Notes: generated by a model not told the origin, from the sequence alone. A DNA stretch of 64,000 nt from an uncultured Clostridia bacterium (GCA_945947915.1 CAMEZQ010000002.1:1-64000); one strand, 5' to 3'. Shown: positions 49,613 to 59,335, numbered from the stretch's first letter. Numbers and translations: made by a program.

Positions 49613-50566
49613 ATGAACAAGATCCCCCTGATCCTCGACTGCGACCCGGGTGTTGACGACAGCTTCGCCCTCGCACTGCTGGCCGCTTCGCCCCAAATCG
49701 AGCTGCTGGCCGTCACGCCGGTGGAGGGCAACGTACCCGCCAGCCGCACGCGCCGCAACGCACTGGGTCTCTGCCAGATGCTCGGCCTGGACTGCCGCGT
49801 GGCCTTCGGCGCCGAGCGCCCCCTGCGCAAAGCCTACACCCGCGACGCTTCGGCCGTCCACGGCGCTTCGGGCGTCGGCTCGCTGGTCTTCCCCGAGATC
49901 ACCAGAACCCCTGACCCCCTGCCCGCCTGGGAAGTGATCTACCGGGAAGCTGTGCGCTGCGGCGGTCAGCTGGTGCTGCTGGCCGTCGGGCCGTTGACCA
50001 ACATCGCCACCGCCCTGCGCCTGCATCCCGATCTGCCCCGGTATCTCAAAAAACTGTGCATCATGGGCGGCGGCACCTTCGGCAACGTGGCGGCCAGCGG
50101 CGGCCGAGCCGAATTCAACATCTGGGTAGACCCCACGGCAGCCAAAGAGGTCTTTGCGCAGGTCGAAGTGTGGATGGTCGGGCTGGACGCCACCCACGCT
50201 TCCGCCGTCACAGCCGCCGATTTTGACGAAATGATCGCCCTGTGCGGCAGCGGTGACGGGGCCCTCGTTCCCCGGGAGCTGGCCCGGTTTTCCAAGCAGA
50301 ACAGCCTGGAAAATGGCTGCGACAACCACATCATCCACGACGCCCTGGCCGCCGCTTCGGTCATCGATCCACAGGTGGTCACCTTCGAGCGCCGACACAT
50401 TACAGTAGAAGACCGGGATGGGGCCCCAAACCAGGGAGAAACTCTGGTCTCGTTGCCCGACGGTACCCACCCTGCCAATTGCCAAATGGCCGTGGGGGTC
50501 GACCGGGCGCGCTTCACCGCCATGCTCAAGGACATGTGCCGGCATTACGCGTCCGCCGCGCGATAA
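49613..50566 (+). CDS. Inosine-uridine preferring nucleoside hydrolase
   Basis: 317 aa from ATG 49613 with GGAGGTG upstream. The calcium/active-site motif DCDPGVDD is at 9-16, the second motif is VGPLTNIATAL, and the C-terminal catalytic His lies in HIIHDALA. It releases the base from ribonucleosides, feeding purine or pyrimidine salvage. The substrate (purine or pyrimidine) is not decided by sequence alone. Probably cotranscribed with the nitroreductase 72 bases downstream. Confidence 0.93.
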   Translation: MNKIPLILDCDPGVDDSFALALLAASPQIELLAVTPVEGNVPASRTRRNALGLCQMLGLDCRVAFGAERPLRKAYTRDASAVHGASGVGSLVFPEITRTPDPLPAWEVIYREAVRCGGQLVLLAVGPLTNIATALRLHPDLPRYLKKLCIMGGGTFGNVAASGGRAEFNIWVDPTAAKEVFAQVEVWMVGLDATHASAVTAADFDEMIALCGSGDGALVPRELARFSKQNSLENGCDNHIIHDALAAASVIDPQVVTFERRHITVEDRDGAPNQGETLVSLPDGTHPANCQMAVGVDRARFTAMLKDMCRHYASAAR

Positions 50567-50638
50567 GCCCGGCCGGATGATCCGCATACGCAAACGATAG
50601 CCATACATCAAAATCATATATCAAAAGGAGCGATCCCT

Positions 50639-51163
50639 ATGGAATTACTGGAAATGATGTGCCGCCGCCGCAGCGTGCGCCGCTATACCGGCGCCCCCGT
50701 GCCCGAGGAAGATCTGCGCAAGATCCTGCAGGCCGGCCTGCTCTCGGCCTCCGGCCACGCCGCCCGCCCCTGGGAGTTGGTGGTCGTCCGCAATAAGGCC
50801 ACCCTCAAGGCACTGTCCGACTGCCGCATCGGCTCGGCCAGAATGTTGGAGCACGCCGATTGTGCCGTCGTCGTGCTGGGCAATCCCGAAAAATCCAACG
50901 TCTGGACCGAAGACTGCGCCGGTATGATGACCAATATGCACCTGATGGCCGACAGTCTGGGCGTCGGCAGCTGTTGGATCCAGGGACGCCTTCGTGAAGC
51001 GCCCAACGGCGACAGCACCGAGGAATACGTCCGCCGTGTCGTCGGTTTCCCTCAGGGCCTGCGCCTGGAAGCCATCCTTTCCCTCGGTATGCCGGAAACC
51101 CATCCCGACCCTCACACGCTGGAAGAAGTCGACTGGAGCCGCGTCCACGCCGAAACCTATTGA
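50639..51163 (+). CDS. Nitroreductase family protein
   Basis: 174 aa with AAAAGGAG before ATG 50639. FMN-binding features of the family: RRRSVRRYTGAPVPEEDLRKIL at the start, SGHAARPWELVVV, and NMHLMADSLGVGSCWIQG. It has no ferredoxin domain. Such flavoproteins reduce nitroaromatics, quinones or enones with NAD(P)H. The physiological substrate is unknown. Confidence 0.9.
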   Translation: MELLEMMCRRRSVRRYTGAPVPEEDLRKILQAGLLSASGHAARPWELVVVRNKATLKALSDCRIGSARMLEHADCAVVVLGNPEKSNVWTEDCAGMMTNMHLMADSLGVGSCWIQGRLREAPNGDSTEEYVRRVVGFPQGLRLEAILSLGMPETHPDPHTLEEVDWSRVHAETY

Positions 51164-51176
51164 TCTGTTTTTTCAC

Positions 51177-51216
51177 AAAAACCGGCGGACAGCCACAGGC
51201 TGTCCGCCGGTCTTAT
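51177..51216. terminator. Bidirectional terminator
   Basis: A 14-bp stem ACCGGCGGACAGCC around ACA with T-rich flanks, between convergent redox genes. Confidence 0.88.
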
Positions 51217-51771
51217 TTATTTCTGCCCGTTGAAAAAGTCGGCGACACTTCGCAAAGCTCCGTCCAACTCGTGGGCCAGGGCGGCGGGACGGCGGTCGGT
51301 ATCGAGATAGAGCACCGGCTCGTGCAGGTCCCAGGCGTTCATCTGGTGGAGCAGGATGTTGGCTGTGATCTGTGCCAGATCGGGCCGACCGCTGCCGCCG
51401 CCCACCAGCAGCACAGCGCCCCGCTTCCGGCCGCCGCGCAGATCGGTGCCATGGAAGTGCTCTGCCGCGTAATTGACCTGCATACGGCTGAGGATGTTCA
51501 GCATCGGCGGCGTCAGGTTGCGGAAATAGACCGGCGAAGCCACCAGAATATTGTCACATTCCCCCATGGCGTCATAAACGGCCGTCATGCCATCCCGCAC
51601 GGCGCAGCCGGGTGATTTCTGGCAGGCGCGGCAGTCGATGCAGGGCCGGATGCCATCGTAAGCCTGGATCTGCCGGATCTCTCCTTCCAGCATGGGGATC
51701 AGCCGCTCCAGCAGCGCGGCCGTGTCGCCGCCGCGGCGGGGCGAACCATTGAGGATCAGTGTTTTCTTCAT
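51217..51771 (-). CDS. Iron-sulfur flavoprotein / NADPH-dependent FMN reductase family
   Basis: 184 aa with GAAAGGAAGG upstream. The flavodoxin-like N-terminus LILNGSPRRGGDT binds FMN phosphate. Cys44, Cys47, Cys50 and Cys56 (CIDCRACQKSPGC) make the compact C-x2-C-x2-C-x5-C of iron-sulfur flavoproteins, likely holding a [4Fe-4S] cluster. ASPVYFRNLTPPMLNIL is the second flavin loop. It probably transfers electrons to a soluble acceptor in redox defence. Confidence 0.9.
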   Translation of the reverse strand: MKKTLILNGSPRRGGDTAALLERLIPMLEGEIRQIQAYDGIRPCIDCRACQKSPGCAVRDGMTAVYDAMGECDNILVASPVYFRNLTPPMLNILSRMQVNYAAEHFHGTDLRGGRKRGAVLLVGGGSGRPDLAQITANILLHQMNAWDLHEPVLYLDTDRRPAALAHELDGALRSVADFFNGQK

Positions 51772-51816
51772 ATGCGCCTTCCTTTCGGCTGTCGACGCAG
51801 CCCGTTTGGTTGTTAC

Positions 51817-51845
51817 AGTATAACAGCTTTCGGCTGCTGGCGCAA
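51817..51845 (-). promoter_or_regulatory. Promoter of the iron-sulfur flavoprotein
   Basis: Minus strand TTGCGC (51840-51845), a 17-base spacer and TATACT (51817-51822). Confidence 0.75.
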
Positions 51846-51861
51846 TTCAACCGGCACTTGA

Positions 51862-51902
51862 TTGACAGCCGCCGCCAAAAGAAGTATAGTAAATGCTATA
51901 AT
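51862..51902 (+). promoter_or_regulatory. Promoter(s) of the serine hydrolase
   Basis: TTGACA (51862-51867), a 17-base spacer and TATAGT (51885-51890); 6 bases further is a second extended -10, TGCTATAAT (to 51902), so two start sites are possible. Confidence 0.78.
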
Positions 51903-51983
51903 GACAGTTTGTGCGGCATTGCCGGCCGCCCCTGTCAGGCGCCCTTCCGGCGCACCGACTATTTTTATAAAAGGAGAATCTTT

Positions 51984-53855
51984 ATGAATCAGCTGACCCA
52001 AGAGCTTTCCGAGATCCTGCGCTATGGTCTGCCCAAGGACTATACCTCGGTCTCCTACGCCATTCTCAAAGACGGCGAGCTGCTGGCCTGTGACGCGCTG
52101 GGCACCCAGGGCGGCAAGGACAAGCTGCCGGCCACCGTCGACTGCACCTATAACGTGGCTTCGGTGTCCAAGATCTACTGCACCGTCGCCGTCATGCAGC
52201 TTGTGGAAAAAGGCCTGCTGGAGCTGGACCGTCCGGTCTGTGAATACCTGCCCCGGCTGACCATGCTGGACGAACGCTACCGCCGCATCACCCTCCGCCA
52301 CTGCCTGAGCCACACCAGCGGCCTGCCCGGCACCCAGTGGAAGGGCTTCTCGGTGGCCGACGTTTCCAGCGCCGACTATTACGAAGACGTCTACGCCTAT
52401 CTGGCCCACAGCCATCTGAAGGCCGAGCCGGGCGAATATGCCGTCTACTGCAACGACGGCTTTACCCTGGCCGAGATGGTGGTGGCCGCCGTCACGGGCG
52501 AAAAATACGCCGATTACTGCCAGGCCCACATCACCGACCCCATCGGCGCCCTTTCCAGCCGCCTTTCCCCCAACCGCAACCCCGCGCATCCGCTGATCTG
52601 CGAGGGCAGAGGCCCCGCCGAACTGCTGCTTATCCAGGGCGGCGCCGGCTATACCACCTCCATGCGCGACCTGTGCAAATTCGGTTGCCTCTTCCTGGAG
52701 GAGAATGATATCATCAGCCAGGCCAGCAAGGCCGAAATGGCCAAGAAGCAGGGCCGCACCTTCCTCGCCCACGACGAGCGCTCGGCCAATTACGGTCTGG
52801 GCTGGGATACCGTCTGCTTCACCCATCCCGAATACGACCTGGGCGAGGGCGTCCTGGTCAAGGGCGGCAACAGCTTCCAGTTCACCACCCAGTTCATCGT
52901 CATCCCCAAGTACAACGCCGTGCTGGCCATCTCCGAGACCCACGACTGCCATCTGGACGTCCAGGAGACCATCCTGCGGATGTTCGCCGTCGCCATGCTG
53001 CGCCAGGGCGTCTGCATCTATAAGAATTACAAGCCGGTGCCCCAGGAGATGATCGACACCGTGGGCGGCACCTATCTGATCCCCAGCGGCATCCTCAATC
53101 TGCACCTCTACGGCGCTCACGCCACCATCACCATGGACGATACCCGCGGCGGCAGCCGCCAGTGGCTGAAGAATTTCCACTTCGACGGCCAGATCTTCCA
53201 TTCGGAGGACAACCGCACCCTGCTCTTTGAAAAGAACGGCGAGGACATCTTCGCCCTCTCGGCCTACAACGGCATCACGGCCCCCATGGCCCAGAAGGCG
53301 CTGCCCGGCCCCGCCCTCTCCCAGGCCTGGCTCGACCGCGTGGGCAAAAAGTATATTCTGGTGGATGCCAACACCTACGACATCGTCCTCAACGACGTGG
53401 TGACCAGCTTCCAGGTGGCGCTGCTCCCCGGCTGCGAAGGCGTGGTCGTCCTCTCCTTCTCGGGCCGCAGCGACAGCGGCGTTTACGGCCTGTTTGAGTC
53501 GGCTGTCAAGCCCTTGAGCGACGATATCGCCACCGGCTTCCTGCGCACGCCGGCCAATCCCAGCCGCGATCTGATGTCCCCCTGCTTCGAGCGCCGCAGC
53601 GGCGCCGAATACTGCACCGTGGCCTCCTTCACCTACCGCGACGCTGCTTCCCTGCCCATCTACGAGGGCCAGGGCTTCCAGGCGCCGGAAAAGGAGAACC
53701 GCGTCTACCGCCTGCCCTATCCGCTGGCCAAGCTGCCCGAGATCCCCGAGGGCCGCCGCCTCATGCTGCTGGACGACGAGATGGTCTGCGTTTACGACTC
53801 GCTGACCCAGCCCGATTTCAAGCCGCTGGACAAGGGCTACATCCTCTTTATCTGA
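51984..53855 (+). CDS. Beta-lactamase family (class C-like) serine hydrolase
   Basis: 623 aa from ATG 51984 with AAAAGGAGA upstream. The serine-beta-lactamase/DD-peptidase fold fills residues about 10-370: S-x-x-K with Ser60 and Lys63 (ASVSK), Y-x-N with Tyr155 and Asn157 (YCN), and HTSGL. A C-terminal extension of about 250 residues forms beta-rich domains like those of Pab87/EstB-type esterases. There is no signal peptide, so a cytoplasmic peptidase or esterase is more likely than penicillin binding. Substrate unknown; single-gene unit. Confidence 0.87.
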   Translation: MNQLTQELSEILRYGLPKDYTSVSYAILKDGELLACDALGTQGGKDKLPATVDCTYNVASVSKIYCTVAVMQLVEKGLLELDRPVCEYLPRLTMLDERYRRITLRHCLSHTSGLPGTQWKGFSVADVSSADYYEDVYAYLAHSHLKAEPGEYAVYCNDGFTLAEMVVAAVTGEKYADYCQAHITDPIGALSSRLSPNRNPAHPLICEGRGPAELLLIQGGAGYTTSMRDLCKFGCLFLEENDIISQASKAEMAKKQGRTFLAHDERSANYGLGWDTVCFTHPEYDLGEGVLVKGGNSFQFTTQFIVIPKYNAVLAISETHDCHLDVQETILRMFAVAMLRQGVCIYKNYKPVPQEMIDTVGGTYLIPSGILNLHLYGAHATITMDDTRGGSRQWLKNFHFDGQIFHSEDNRTLLFEKNGEDIFALSAYNGITAPMAQKALPGPALSQAWLDRVGKKYILVDANTYDIVLNDVVTSFQVALLPGCEGVVVLSFSGRSDSGVYGLFESAVKPLSDDIATGFLRTPANPSRDLMSPCFERRSGAEYCTVASFTYRDAASLPIYEGQGFQAPEKENRVYRLPYPLAKLPEIPEGRRLMLLDDEMVCVYDSLTQPDFKPLDKGYILFI

Positions 53856-53869
53856 TCCTTCCGCGTACA

Positions 53870-53913
53870 AATACGCCCGGTATCGATGTAATGATACCGG
53901 GCGTATTCTTTTT
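53870..53913. terminator. Bidirectional terminator
   Basis: A 15-bp stem AATACGCCCGGTATC around an 8-base loop, then CTTTTT. Confidence 0.85.
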
Positions 53914-53926
53914 CTGTCGATCTGTT

Positions 53927-54928
53927 TTACTGTTTGTGCAGCTGGAACTCGGGCTGGGTATAGCCCACCAGCTCTTCTTTGTGGTTGCGCACCTCGCTGC
54001 GCCGCCATGCGTCGAAATAATGCATGTTGCTGTCATTGATGACGCCCAGCTGCCGCAGGACCTCGACCACCACCATATTGCGCACGTCGCCGCTGCCGTC
54101 GTCGATCTTGACGGCGATACCGATGCCCCGGTCGACCAGGCCGACGATATAATAGCCGGCGGCGCCCGACTTGGCAAAGACCGGCAGATGGGTCATCAGG
54201 GCTTCATCGATGCGTCCGGTGCCGGAGGTCATCAGCGGATGGTTCCGCATGGCCGTGGTGATGCGGCGCGCATAGGCGGCCCGGGGTTCCGGCAGAGTCT
54301 CGGGTCTGGCCATCCGGGCCACGCCGTAGGCCATGCGGCAGAGGGGCAGGGCGTGGACGGGCACGCCGCAGCCGTCGGTGCCCAGCACGATCTTTTCGGG
54401 GTCATAATCGCACAGATCGCCGATCATCCGGGTGATGCGCTTCTGCACGTTATGTCCCCGTGTGTAGTAATCCTCCAGCGATTCGCCCAGATATTTGGCG
54501 GTGATCAGCATGCCGCTGTGCTTGCCCGAGCAGTTGCAGTGGATCTCGCTGTAAGGGATGCCGGCCTGCTCCAGCGCCTGGGCTGCCGGCGCGTAGAGGG
54601 GCGCGTGGCGGCCGCACTGCAGGAAGCTCTCGTCCAGCCCGGCCTTGGCCAGCACGCTGCGGACGGCATTGACGTGCATCTCCTCACCGTTGTGGGAAGC
54701 GCAGAGCAGCGCCAGCTCTTCCTCGGTCAGGCCGTAGGCGTCGACGGCGCCGCTTTCCACCGCGCACATGGCCTGCATGGGCTTGGCCGACGAACGGGCG
54801 AAGGCCACCTTTTCGGGGTCGCCGCAGGCGTAAAGCAGCTTGCCCTCGGCGTCGACCACGGCGATGTGGCCGGTGTAGATGAGATCCCGCAGATCTCCGC
54901 GATAGGAATATGCCAGAATTTCCATCAT
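53927..54928 (-). CDS. L-asparaginase II family protein (PF06089)
   Basis: 333 aa with AAGGAGAG upstream of ATG 54928. It belongs to the ReAV-like Asparaginase_II family, unrelated to E. coli AnsA/AnsB. The nucleophile region ARSSAKPMQ, the Cys-rich CNCSGKHSGML and TDGCGVP segments (zinc-binding and active-site residues in the rhizobial enzyme) are intact. It hydrolyses asparagine to aspartate and ammonia. No signal peptide, so intracellular. Second gene of an operon with GDPD. Confidence 0.9.
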   Translation of the reverse strand: MMEILAYSYRGDLRDLIYTGHIAVVDAEGKLLYACGDPEKVAFARSSAKPMQAMCAVESGAVDAYGLTEEELALLCASHNGEEMHVNAVRSVLAKAGLDESFLQCGRHAPLYAPAAQALEQAGIPYSEIHCNCSGKHSGMLITAKYLGESLEDYYTRGHNVQKRITRMIGDLCDYDPEKIVLGTDGCGVPVHALPLCRMAYGVARMARPETLPEPRAAYARRITTAMRNHPLMTSGTGRIDEALMTHLPVFAKSGAAGYYIVGLVDRGIGIAVKIDDGSGDVRNMVVVEVLRQLGVINDSNMHYFDAWRRSEVRNHKEELVGYTQPEFQLHKQ

Positions 54929-54969
54929 TTTTCTCTCCTTTATCGTTTCTGTATAGCACGCCCCAAGAA

Positions 54970-55800
54970 TCAGGGCGTAAAATGCTCAAAAATCACTATG
55001 GCGCCGGCTTTCTCAGCCCGGTGCATGGCCTCTAAGCTGCGGATAGTCCAGCTGACCAGCTGCGCCCCCAGCAGGCCGCAGGCGATGCGCACCGGCAGCT
55101 TTTCCCGGTCGGGGTCGTTATAAGCGATAAAATCCGGCCGGGTCAGGGCGTTGGTCAGCAGATGGGTCATGGCAAAACGCTGCCAGAGGGGCAGGCTGCT
55201 GTCGTCGCCGTGGGCCAGAAAGTCCTCCGAAAGCTGGCCCCGCACCGTTTCGGGACTGTTTTTGCGGAACCACCGGACGGCCCGGGGATCAAAGGATTCG
55301 ACGCAGTAGGTACAGCCGGAGCCGCGCAGGGCGGCGTCGGCCAGCGTGCAGAGCTGCGCCGCATTGTGCTTCCAGGTCTTGAGCTCGACGATGAGGGGCG
55401 TCCGTCCGGCAAAAAGGGGCAGCACTTCCGACAAAAGCGGCGCCCGGTGGGCAGTCCCCAGAATGGGCAGCGCCCGCAGCTCGTCATAGGTCAGCTCCTC
55501 CACGACGGCCGAAGTGCCGCACAGGCGCTCCAGCCGGCTGTCGTGAATGACCACCAGCCGGCGGTCCAGGGTCATGTGGACGTCCAGCTCGGCGCCGTAG
55601 CCCTTGGCGGCCGCCGCCGCGAAGGCCGGCAGGGTATTTTCCGGGATGCCCTTTTCCAGATCGTGCAGCCCCCGGTGGGCATAGCGATACCGGCGCAGTC
55701 GGCCCAGTCCCGGATGCTCCCAGCGTGGCGTCTGTGCCCAGAGATAAATCCCTGCACCGGCCAGTGCGGCGCGGGTCAGGGTCTTGCACAGTTTTTTCAT
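54970..55800 (-). CDS. Glycerophosphodiester phosphodiesterase
   Basis: 276 aa with AAGGAG before ATG 55800. A short hydrophobic N-terminus (about 7-22) could anchor it. The active site of the GDPD barrel is complete: His42 in AHRG, Glu54 in PENT, Glu71 and Asp73 in ELDVH and His86. It cleaves glycerophosphodiesters to glycerol 3-phosphate and an alcohol, salvaging phospholipid head groups. Leads the operon with asparaginase; a TTCACA/TAAAAT promoter with an 18-base spacer lies at 55842-55871. Confidence 0.92.
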   Translation of the reverse strand: MKKLCKTLTRAALAGAGIYLWAQTPRWEHPGLGRLRRYRYAHRGLHDLEKGIPENTLPAFAAAAAKGYGAELDVHMTLDRRLVVIHDSRLERLCGTSAVVEELTYDELRALPILGTAHRAPLLSEVLPLFAGRTPLIVELKTWKHNAAQLCTLADAALRGSGCTYCVESFDPRAVRWFRKNSPETVRGQLSEDFLAHGDDSSLPLWQRFAMTHLLTNALTRPDFIAYNDPDREKLPVRIACGLLGAQLVSWTIRSLEAMHRAEKAGAIVIFEHFTP

Positions 55801-55891
55801 TCCGCTTGGCTCCTTCTTGTATGGTATCGGTATACAGGCTTATTTTACCACCGTTACCCCCGTCCTGTGAACTGTATTTTGACAAAAAATC

Positions 55892-55922
55892 AAATGCCGC
55901 CCGCCAATGCGGACGGCATTTT
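55892..55922 (-). terminator. Terminator of the Mrp-type antiporter operon
   Basis: AAATGCCG-x-CCGC pairs with GCGG-x-CGGCATTT around CAAT, with T-rich sequence after it on the minus strand. It lies 7 bases past the last antiporter gene, so the operon ends here. Confidence 0.82.
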
Positions 55923-55928
55923 TATGTT

Positions 55929-57854
55929 TTACAGCTTGAACATCAGGTAGACCAGCGTCACCACCACGCCGATGCCGAAGAGCATCAGCTCGAACTGCAG
56001 CGTCTGGCTGATGGCGCCCACCCGGACGTATTCTTTGGAATAGCGGCCGAAGTGATGGTCCTCTCCCGGCTTCACCCGCTGGGGCGCCTTGTAATTCATC
56101 AGCGCCGCGCCCAGGCGAACGACGAGGTCGGTCAGACTGTAGGCCAGCCGGGCGGCAAAGGCGCCGGCAAAGGCCGTCAGGCCCAGAAGCGGACGGTAAA
56201 CGTCGTCCTCCAGATCGATGAGGGCCGTCGCCCGGACGTAATCGCCGGTACGGTGGTCGGTGAGCAGACCGCGGACGAACAAAAGGTAGACCAGCGCGCC
56301 GATGGTCAGCGAAATGGCCGCGCCCTTGAGGTTCTCCAGGCTGAAGTAATGCACGGCAAAGGGGGCGCTGCGCAGCGATTCCGCCGTGAAAGCGGCGATC
56401 TTTTCATAGGTCTGGGCCGGCCGGAGACCCATGAGCAGCAGCGCTGCCGCCGCGGGCGCAATGGCCGTCAGACTGCCCTTGTCGATGCGCACCGGATGGC
56501 CGGCCGACCGGGGCTTCTGGACGAACAGCTTGACGAACAGCTTGGTCATATAGGCCGCCGTCAGACCGCCCGAGATCAGAAAGGCCCATTCGACCCCTTC
56601 CAGCAGGCCGGCAGCGCTGCCCGAAGCCAGATGGATCTGCTCGACGATGCTCTCGTGCAGCAGGGTCTTGCTGACATAGCCGCCGAAGCCGGGCACGCCG
56701 GCCAGCGACATGGCGCCCAGCAGGAAGCAGATCTTGAGGGGCAGGCAGCTGCGCCCGGCGCCCTGCAGCTCGTTGAGGTCTAGGGTGTGCTTATGCTTGT
56801 AAAGCACGCCGGCCGCGATGAAGAGCACCAGCTTGGTCAGGCCGTGATTGAGGGCGTGGGCCACGATGCCGCCGGCGGCCAGGGCCGTTTCCTCCCCCGT
56901 CGTCAGCATGGCGGCGCCCACCAGGATAAAGCCGATCTGGGACAGGGACGAGCAGGCCAGTGTCCGCTTGAGGTCCACCGAAAACACGGCCAGCACCGCG
57001 CCCAATACCATCGTCACCGTGCCCAGGGCCAGCAGGATCATGCTCAGCCGCCGGTCGCCCCACAAAAGGCAGGTGATGATGAGCAGGATGCCGAACACGC
57101 CCGACTTGGTCAGAATGCCCGACAGCAGGGCGCTGGAGGGCGCCGGCGCCGCCGGATGGGCTTTGGGCAGCCAGACGTGGAAGGGATACATACCGGCCTT
57201 GATGCCGAAGCCCACCAGCAGGCAGCAGGCCGACAGGAAGAGGCCCTGCCGGTCGCCGCAGGCCGCCGCCAGCTCCGGCAGCGCGCCCAGATCCAGCGTG
57301 CCCAGCATATGCTGCAGCCGGAAAAGGCCGTAGAGCATGACCAGGCCGCCGATCATGGCCATGGCCAGATAGGTGTCGGCCGCCTTTTGGGCCGCCTCGG
57401 TCTCGTTGTGGGCCACCCACACCCAGGAGGCCAGCGACATGGTCTCAAAGCAGATATAGAGGGTAAAGAGGTCGCCGGCATAAAAGACGCCCAGGATGCC
57501 GCCCAGTGTCAGCAGCAGAAAGGCGTCGTAGCGCGCACAGCGCGGCTCGCCCCGGAAATAGGCCGGGTCGGCCAGCGAGCTCATGGTGAACATAAAGGCG
57601 CAGAGCAGGCCGAACAGGCTGCGCACGCCGCCCGACGCAAAGGAGACCCCCTGCAGGAACAGGTCGGGAACGGCCAATCGGCAGGCCGGCATCCGGGCCA
57701 GATACAGGGCGGCGGCCAGCACGGCCAGACAAACAAGGGTCACGGCGCCGTCCCCCAGCCGGGCCGACCGGCGGCGCAGGCTGTAAACGACGGGCGCCGC
57801 CGCCATGGGCAGCAGCACGCACAGCGGCAGGAGATATTCTGTTTTCATCAGCAT
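55929..57854 (-). CDS. Mrp/complex I-type antiporter subunit (NuoL/M/N family), fourth
   Basis: 641 aa from ATG 57854, with AGGAGG 8 bases upstream. About 14 core helices carry the proton-translocation residues Glu137 in TM5 (ICFETMSL), Lys219 in TM7, Lys250 in TM8 and Lys341 in TM12. The C-terminal 170 residues add two or more helices and a soluble segment with SKEYVRVG, more like NuoL/MbhH than a plain MrpD. Last gene of an eight-gene run. It should exchange Na+ or K+ for H+ as part of a membrane complex. Confidence 0.88.
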   Translation of the reverse strand: MLMKTEYLLPLCVLLPMAAAPVVYSLRRRSARLGDGAVTLVCLAVLAAALYLARMPACRLAVPDLFLQGVSFASGGVRSLFGLLCAFMFTMSSLADPAYFRGEPRCARYDAFLLLTLGGILGVFYAGDLFTLYICFETMSLASWVWVAHNETEAAQKAADTYLAMAMIGGLVMLYGLFRLQHMLGTLDLGALPELAAACGDRQGLFLSACCLLVGFGIKAGMYPFHVWLPKAHPAAPAPSSALLSGILTKSGVFGILLIITCLLWGDRRLSMILLALGTVTMVLGAVLAVFSVDLKRTLACSSLSQIGFILVGAAMLTTGEETALAAGGIVAHALNHGLTKLVLFIAAGVLYKHKHTLDLNELQGAGRSCLPLKICFLLGAMSLAGVPGFGGYVSKTLLHESIVEQIHLASGSAAGLLEGVEWAFLISGGLTAAYMTKLFVKLFVQKPRSAGHPVRIDKGSLTAIAPAAAALLLMGLRPAQTYEKIAAFTAESLRSAPFAVHYFSLENLKGAAISLTIGALVYLLFVRGLLTDHRTGDYVRATALIDLEDDVYRPLLGLTAFAGAFAARLAYSLTDLVVRLGAALMNYKAPQRVKPGEDHHFGRYSKEYVRVGAISQTLQFELMLFGIGVVVTLVYLMFKL

Positions 57855-57866
57855 GACATACACCTC

Positions 57867-59324
57867 CTAAAACAGCCAGAGATCCAGGCAGGACTGCAGA
57901 TCCTGGTTAAAAATGCCCATACAGACGATCAGCACGCACAGAAGGACCTGCACCGGAGCCATCCAGGTCAGCTCCAGACGCTCGCCGCGCCCGATCTGAC
58001 CGTTGGCCGGAAAATAAGCCCTGGACAGAATGCTCATCAGATAGAGCGCCGTCAGAAAGGCCGAAAACATCAGCGCGGCGATGCCGGCGATGGGCAGCCA
58101 GCCGCCGTCGTAGCCGGCCGCCGTGCCGATGATCCATTTGCTGAAAAAGCCGGGCAGCGGCGGCACGCCCATCAGGGCAGCCGATGCGATGGTGAAGCAG
58201 CCAAAGGTCACAGGCAGGCGCCCCGCCAGGCCGCCGATCTCGTCCAGATATTCCTTTTCGGTGGTGACCAGAATGCAGCCGACCCCGAAAAAGAGGGTGA
58301 TCTTGATGAAGGCGTGGGCCAGCATGTGCATGCAGGCCGCCTTGAGAGCCAGGTTGGACATCAGCGTCACGGAAAACAGGATATAGGAAAGATTGCTGAC
58401 CGTCGACCAGGCCAGACGGCGCTTGAGGTGATTCTGCCGCAGCGCCAGCAGCGAGCCGCCGGCAATGGTCACGATGGCGGCCGCCATGGGGATATACTGG
58501 GCAAAGGTGCCGCGCAGCAGCTCAACGCCGAAGGTATAATAGGTCAGACGGATGCAGGCGAAGGCGCCGGCCTTGACGACGGCGGCCGCGTGGAGCAGCG
58601 CCGTCACGGGGGTGGGCGCCACCGAAGCCGTGGGCAGCCAGAGGCTCATGGGGAAGAGCGCCGCCTTGACGCCGAAGCCGAAAAAGGCCAGCGTGAAAGC
58701 GACGCGCAGCGTATTGGCCGTCTGGGCGTCGAAGGCCGTGCCCATCGTGCCGCCCAGCACGAAACCGCCGCCGCTGCCGTAAACATAGCTGAAAACAATG
58801 GCGATGAAGCCCAGCGCCGCGCCGGCCATGGAATAGAGCAGATACCGTCTGCCGGCAAACCGGGCCTTGTCGTCCATCTTATGCATGACCAGAGGCAGCG
58901 TGGCCAGGGTCAGCATCTCGAAGAACATATACAGCGTCACCATATTGCCGGCAAAGGCGATGCCGGAACATACGCCGTAGGAAAGCAGGAAGAATGCGAA
59001 GAAGCGCGGCTCGCCGCCCTCGTGCTTCATATAGTCAAAGGCGTAGAGGGTGGTCAGCGGCCAGAGCACGGCAATGATCAGGATAAAGACCCTGGAAAGG
59101 CCGTCGGCCGCCAGCGTCACATCCAGCCCCTGGGTAAAATGCAGCAAGGTCACCGGCTCCAGGCGGGCGAAAAATGTGACATACAGCAGCGCCAGGCTGT
59201 TGACCAGCGCCGCGCCGAACACATAGCCGTGCAGCAGCCGCAGGTCGCCCGATATCCGCCGGCTGCAAAGCCCCAAAGCGGCAGCCATCGGAAAAAGGAT
59301 GGCGAAAAGCATGAGAAATTCCAT
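57867..59324 (-). CDS. Mrp/complex I-type antiporter subunit (NuoL/M/N family), third
   Basis: 485 aa with TTTAAGGAGGG upstream of ATG 59324. About 14 helices. Key residues: Glu136 (FFEMLTL), Lys220 (GVKAALFP), Lys251 (VVKAGAFA) and Lys341 (HAFIKITL), with conserved loops SLWLPTA and SVAPTPVTALLHAA. All charge-relay positions are kept, so it should conduct protons. It follows the second antiporter gene with 11 bases between them. Confidence 0.9.
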   Translation of the reverse strand: MEFLMLFAILFPMAAALGLCSRRISGDLRLLHGYVFGAALVNSLALLYVTFFARLEPVTLLHFTQGLDVTLAADGLSRVFILIIAVLWPLTTLYAFDYMKHEGGEPRFFAFFLLSYGVCSGIAFAGNMVTLYMFFEMLTLATLPLVMHKMDDKARFAGRRYLLYSMAGAALGFIAIVFSYVYGSGGGFVLGGTMGTAFDAQTANTLRVAFTLAFFGFGVKAALFPMSLWLPTASVAPTPVTALLHAAAVVKAGAFACIRLTYYTFGVELLRGTFAQYIPMAAAIVTIAGGSLLALRQNHLKRRLAWSTVSNLSYILFSVTLMSNLALKAACMHMLAHAFIKITLFFGVGCILVTTEKEYLDEIGGLAGRLPVTFGCFTIASAALMGVPPLPGFFSKWIIGTAAGYDGGWLPIAGIAALMFSAFLTALYLMSILSRAYFPANGQIGRGERLELTWMAPVQVLLCVLIVCMGIFNQDLQSCLDLWLF

Positions 59325-59335
59325 AAAAGCCCTCC

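Noticed and set aside
51813-54008. 731-aa minus-strand open frame
   Set aside because: Antisense to the serine hydrolase, which has its own promoter, ribosome site, motifs and terminator.
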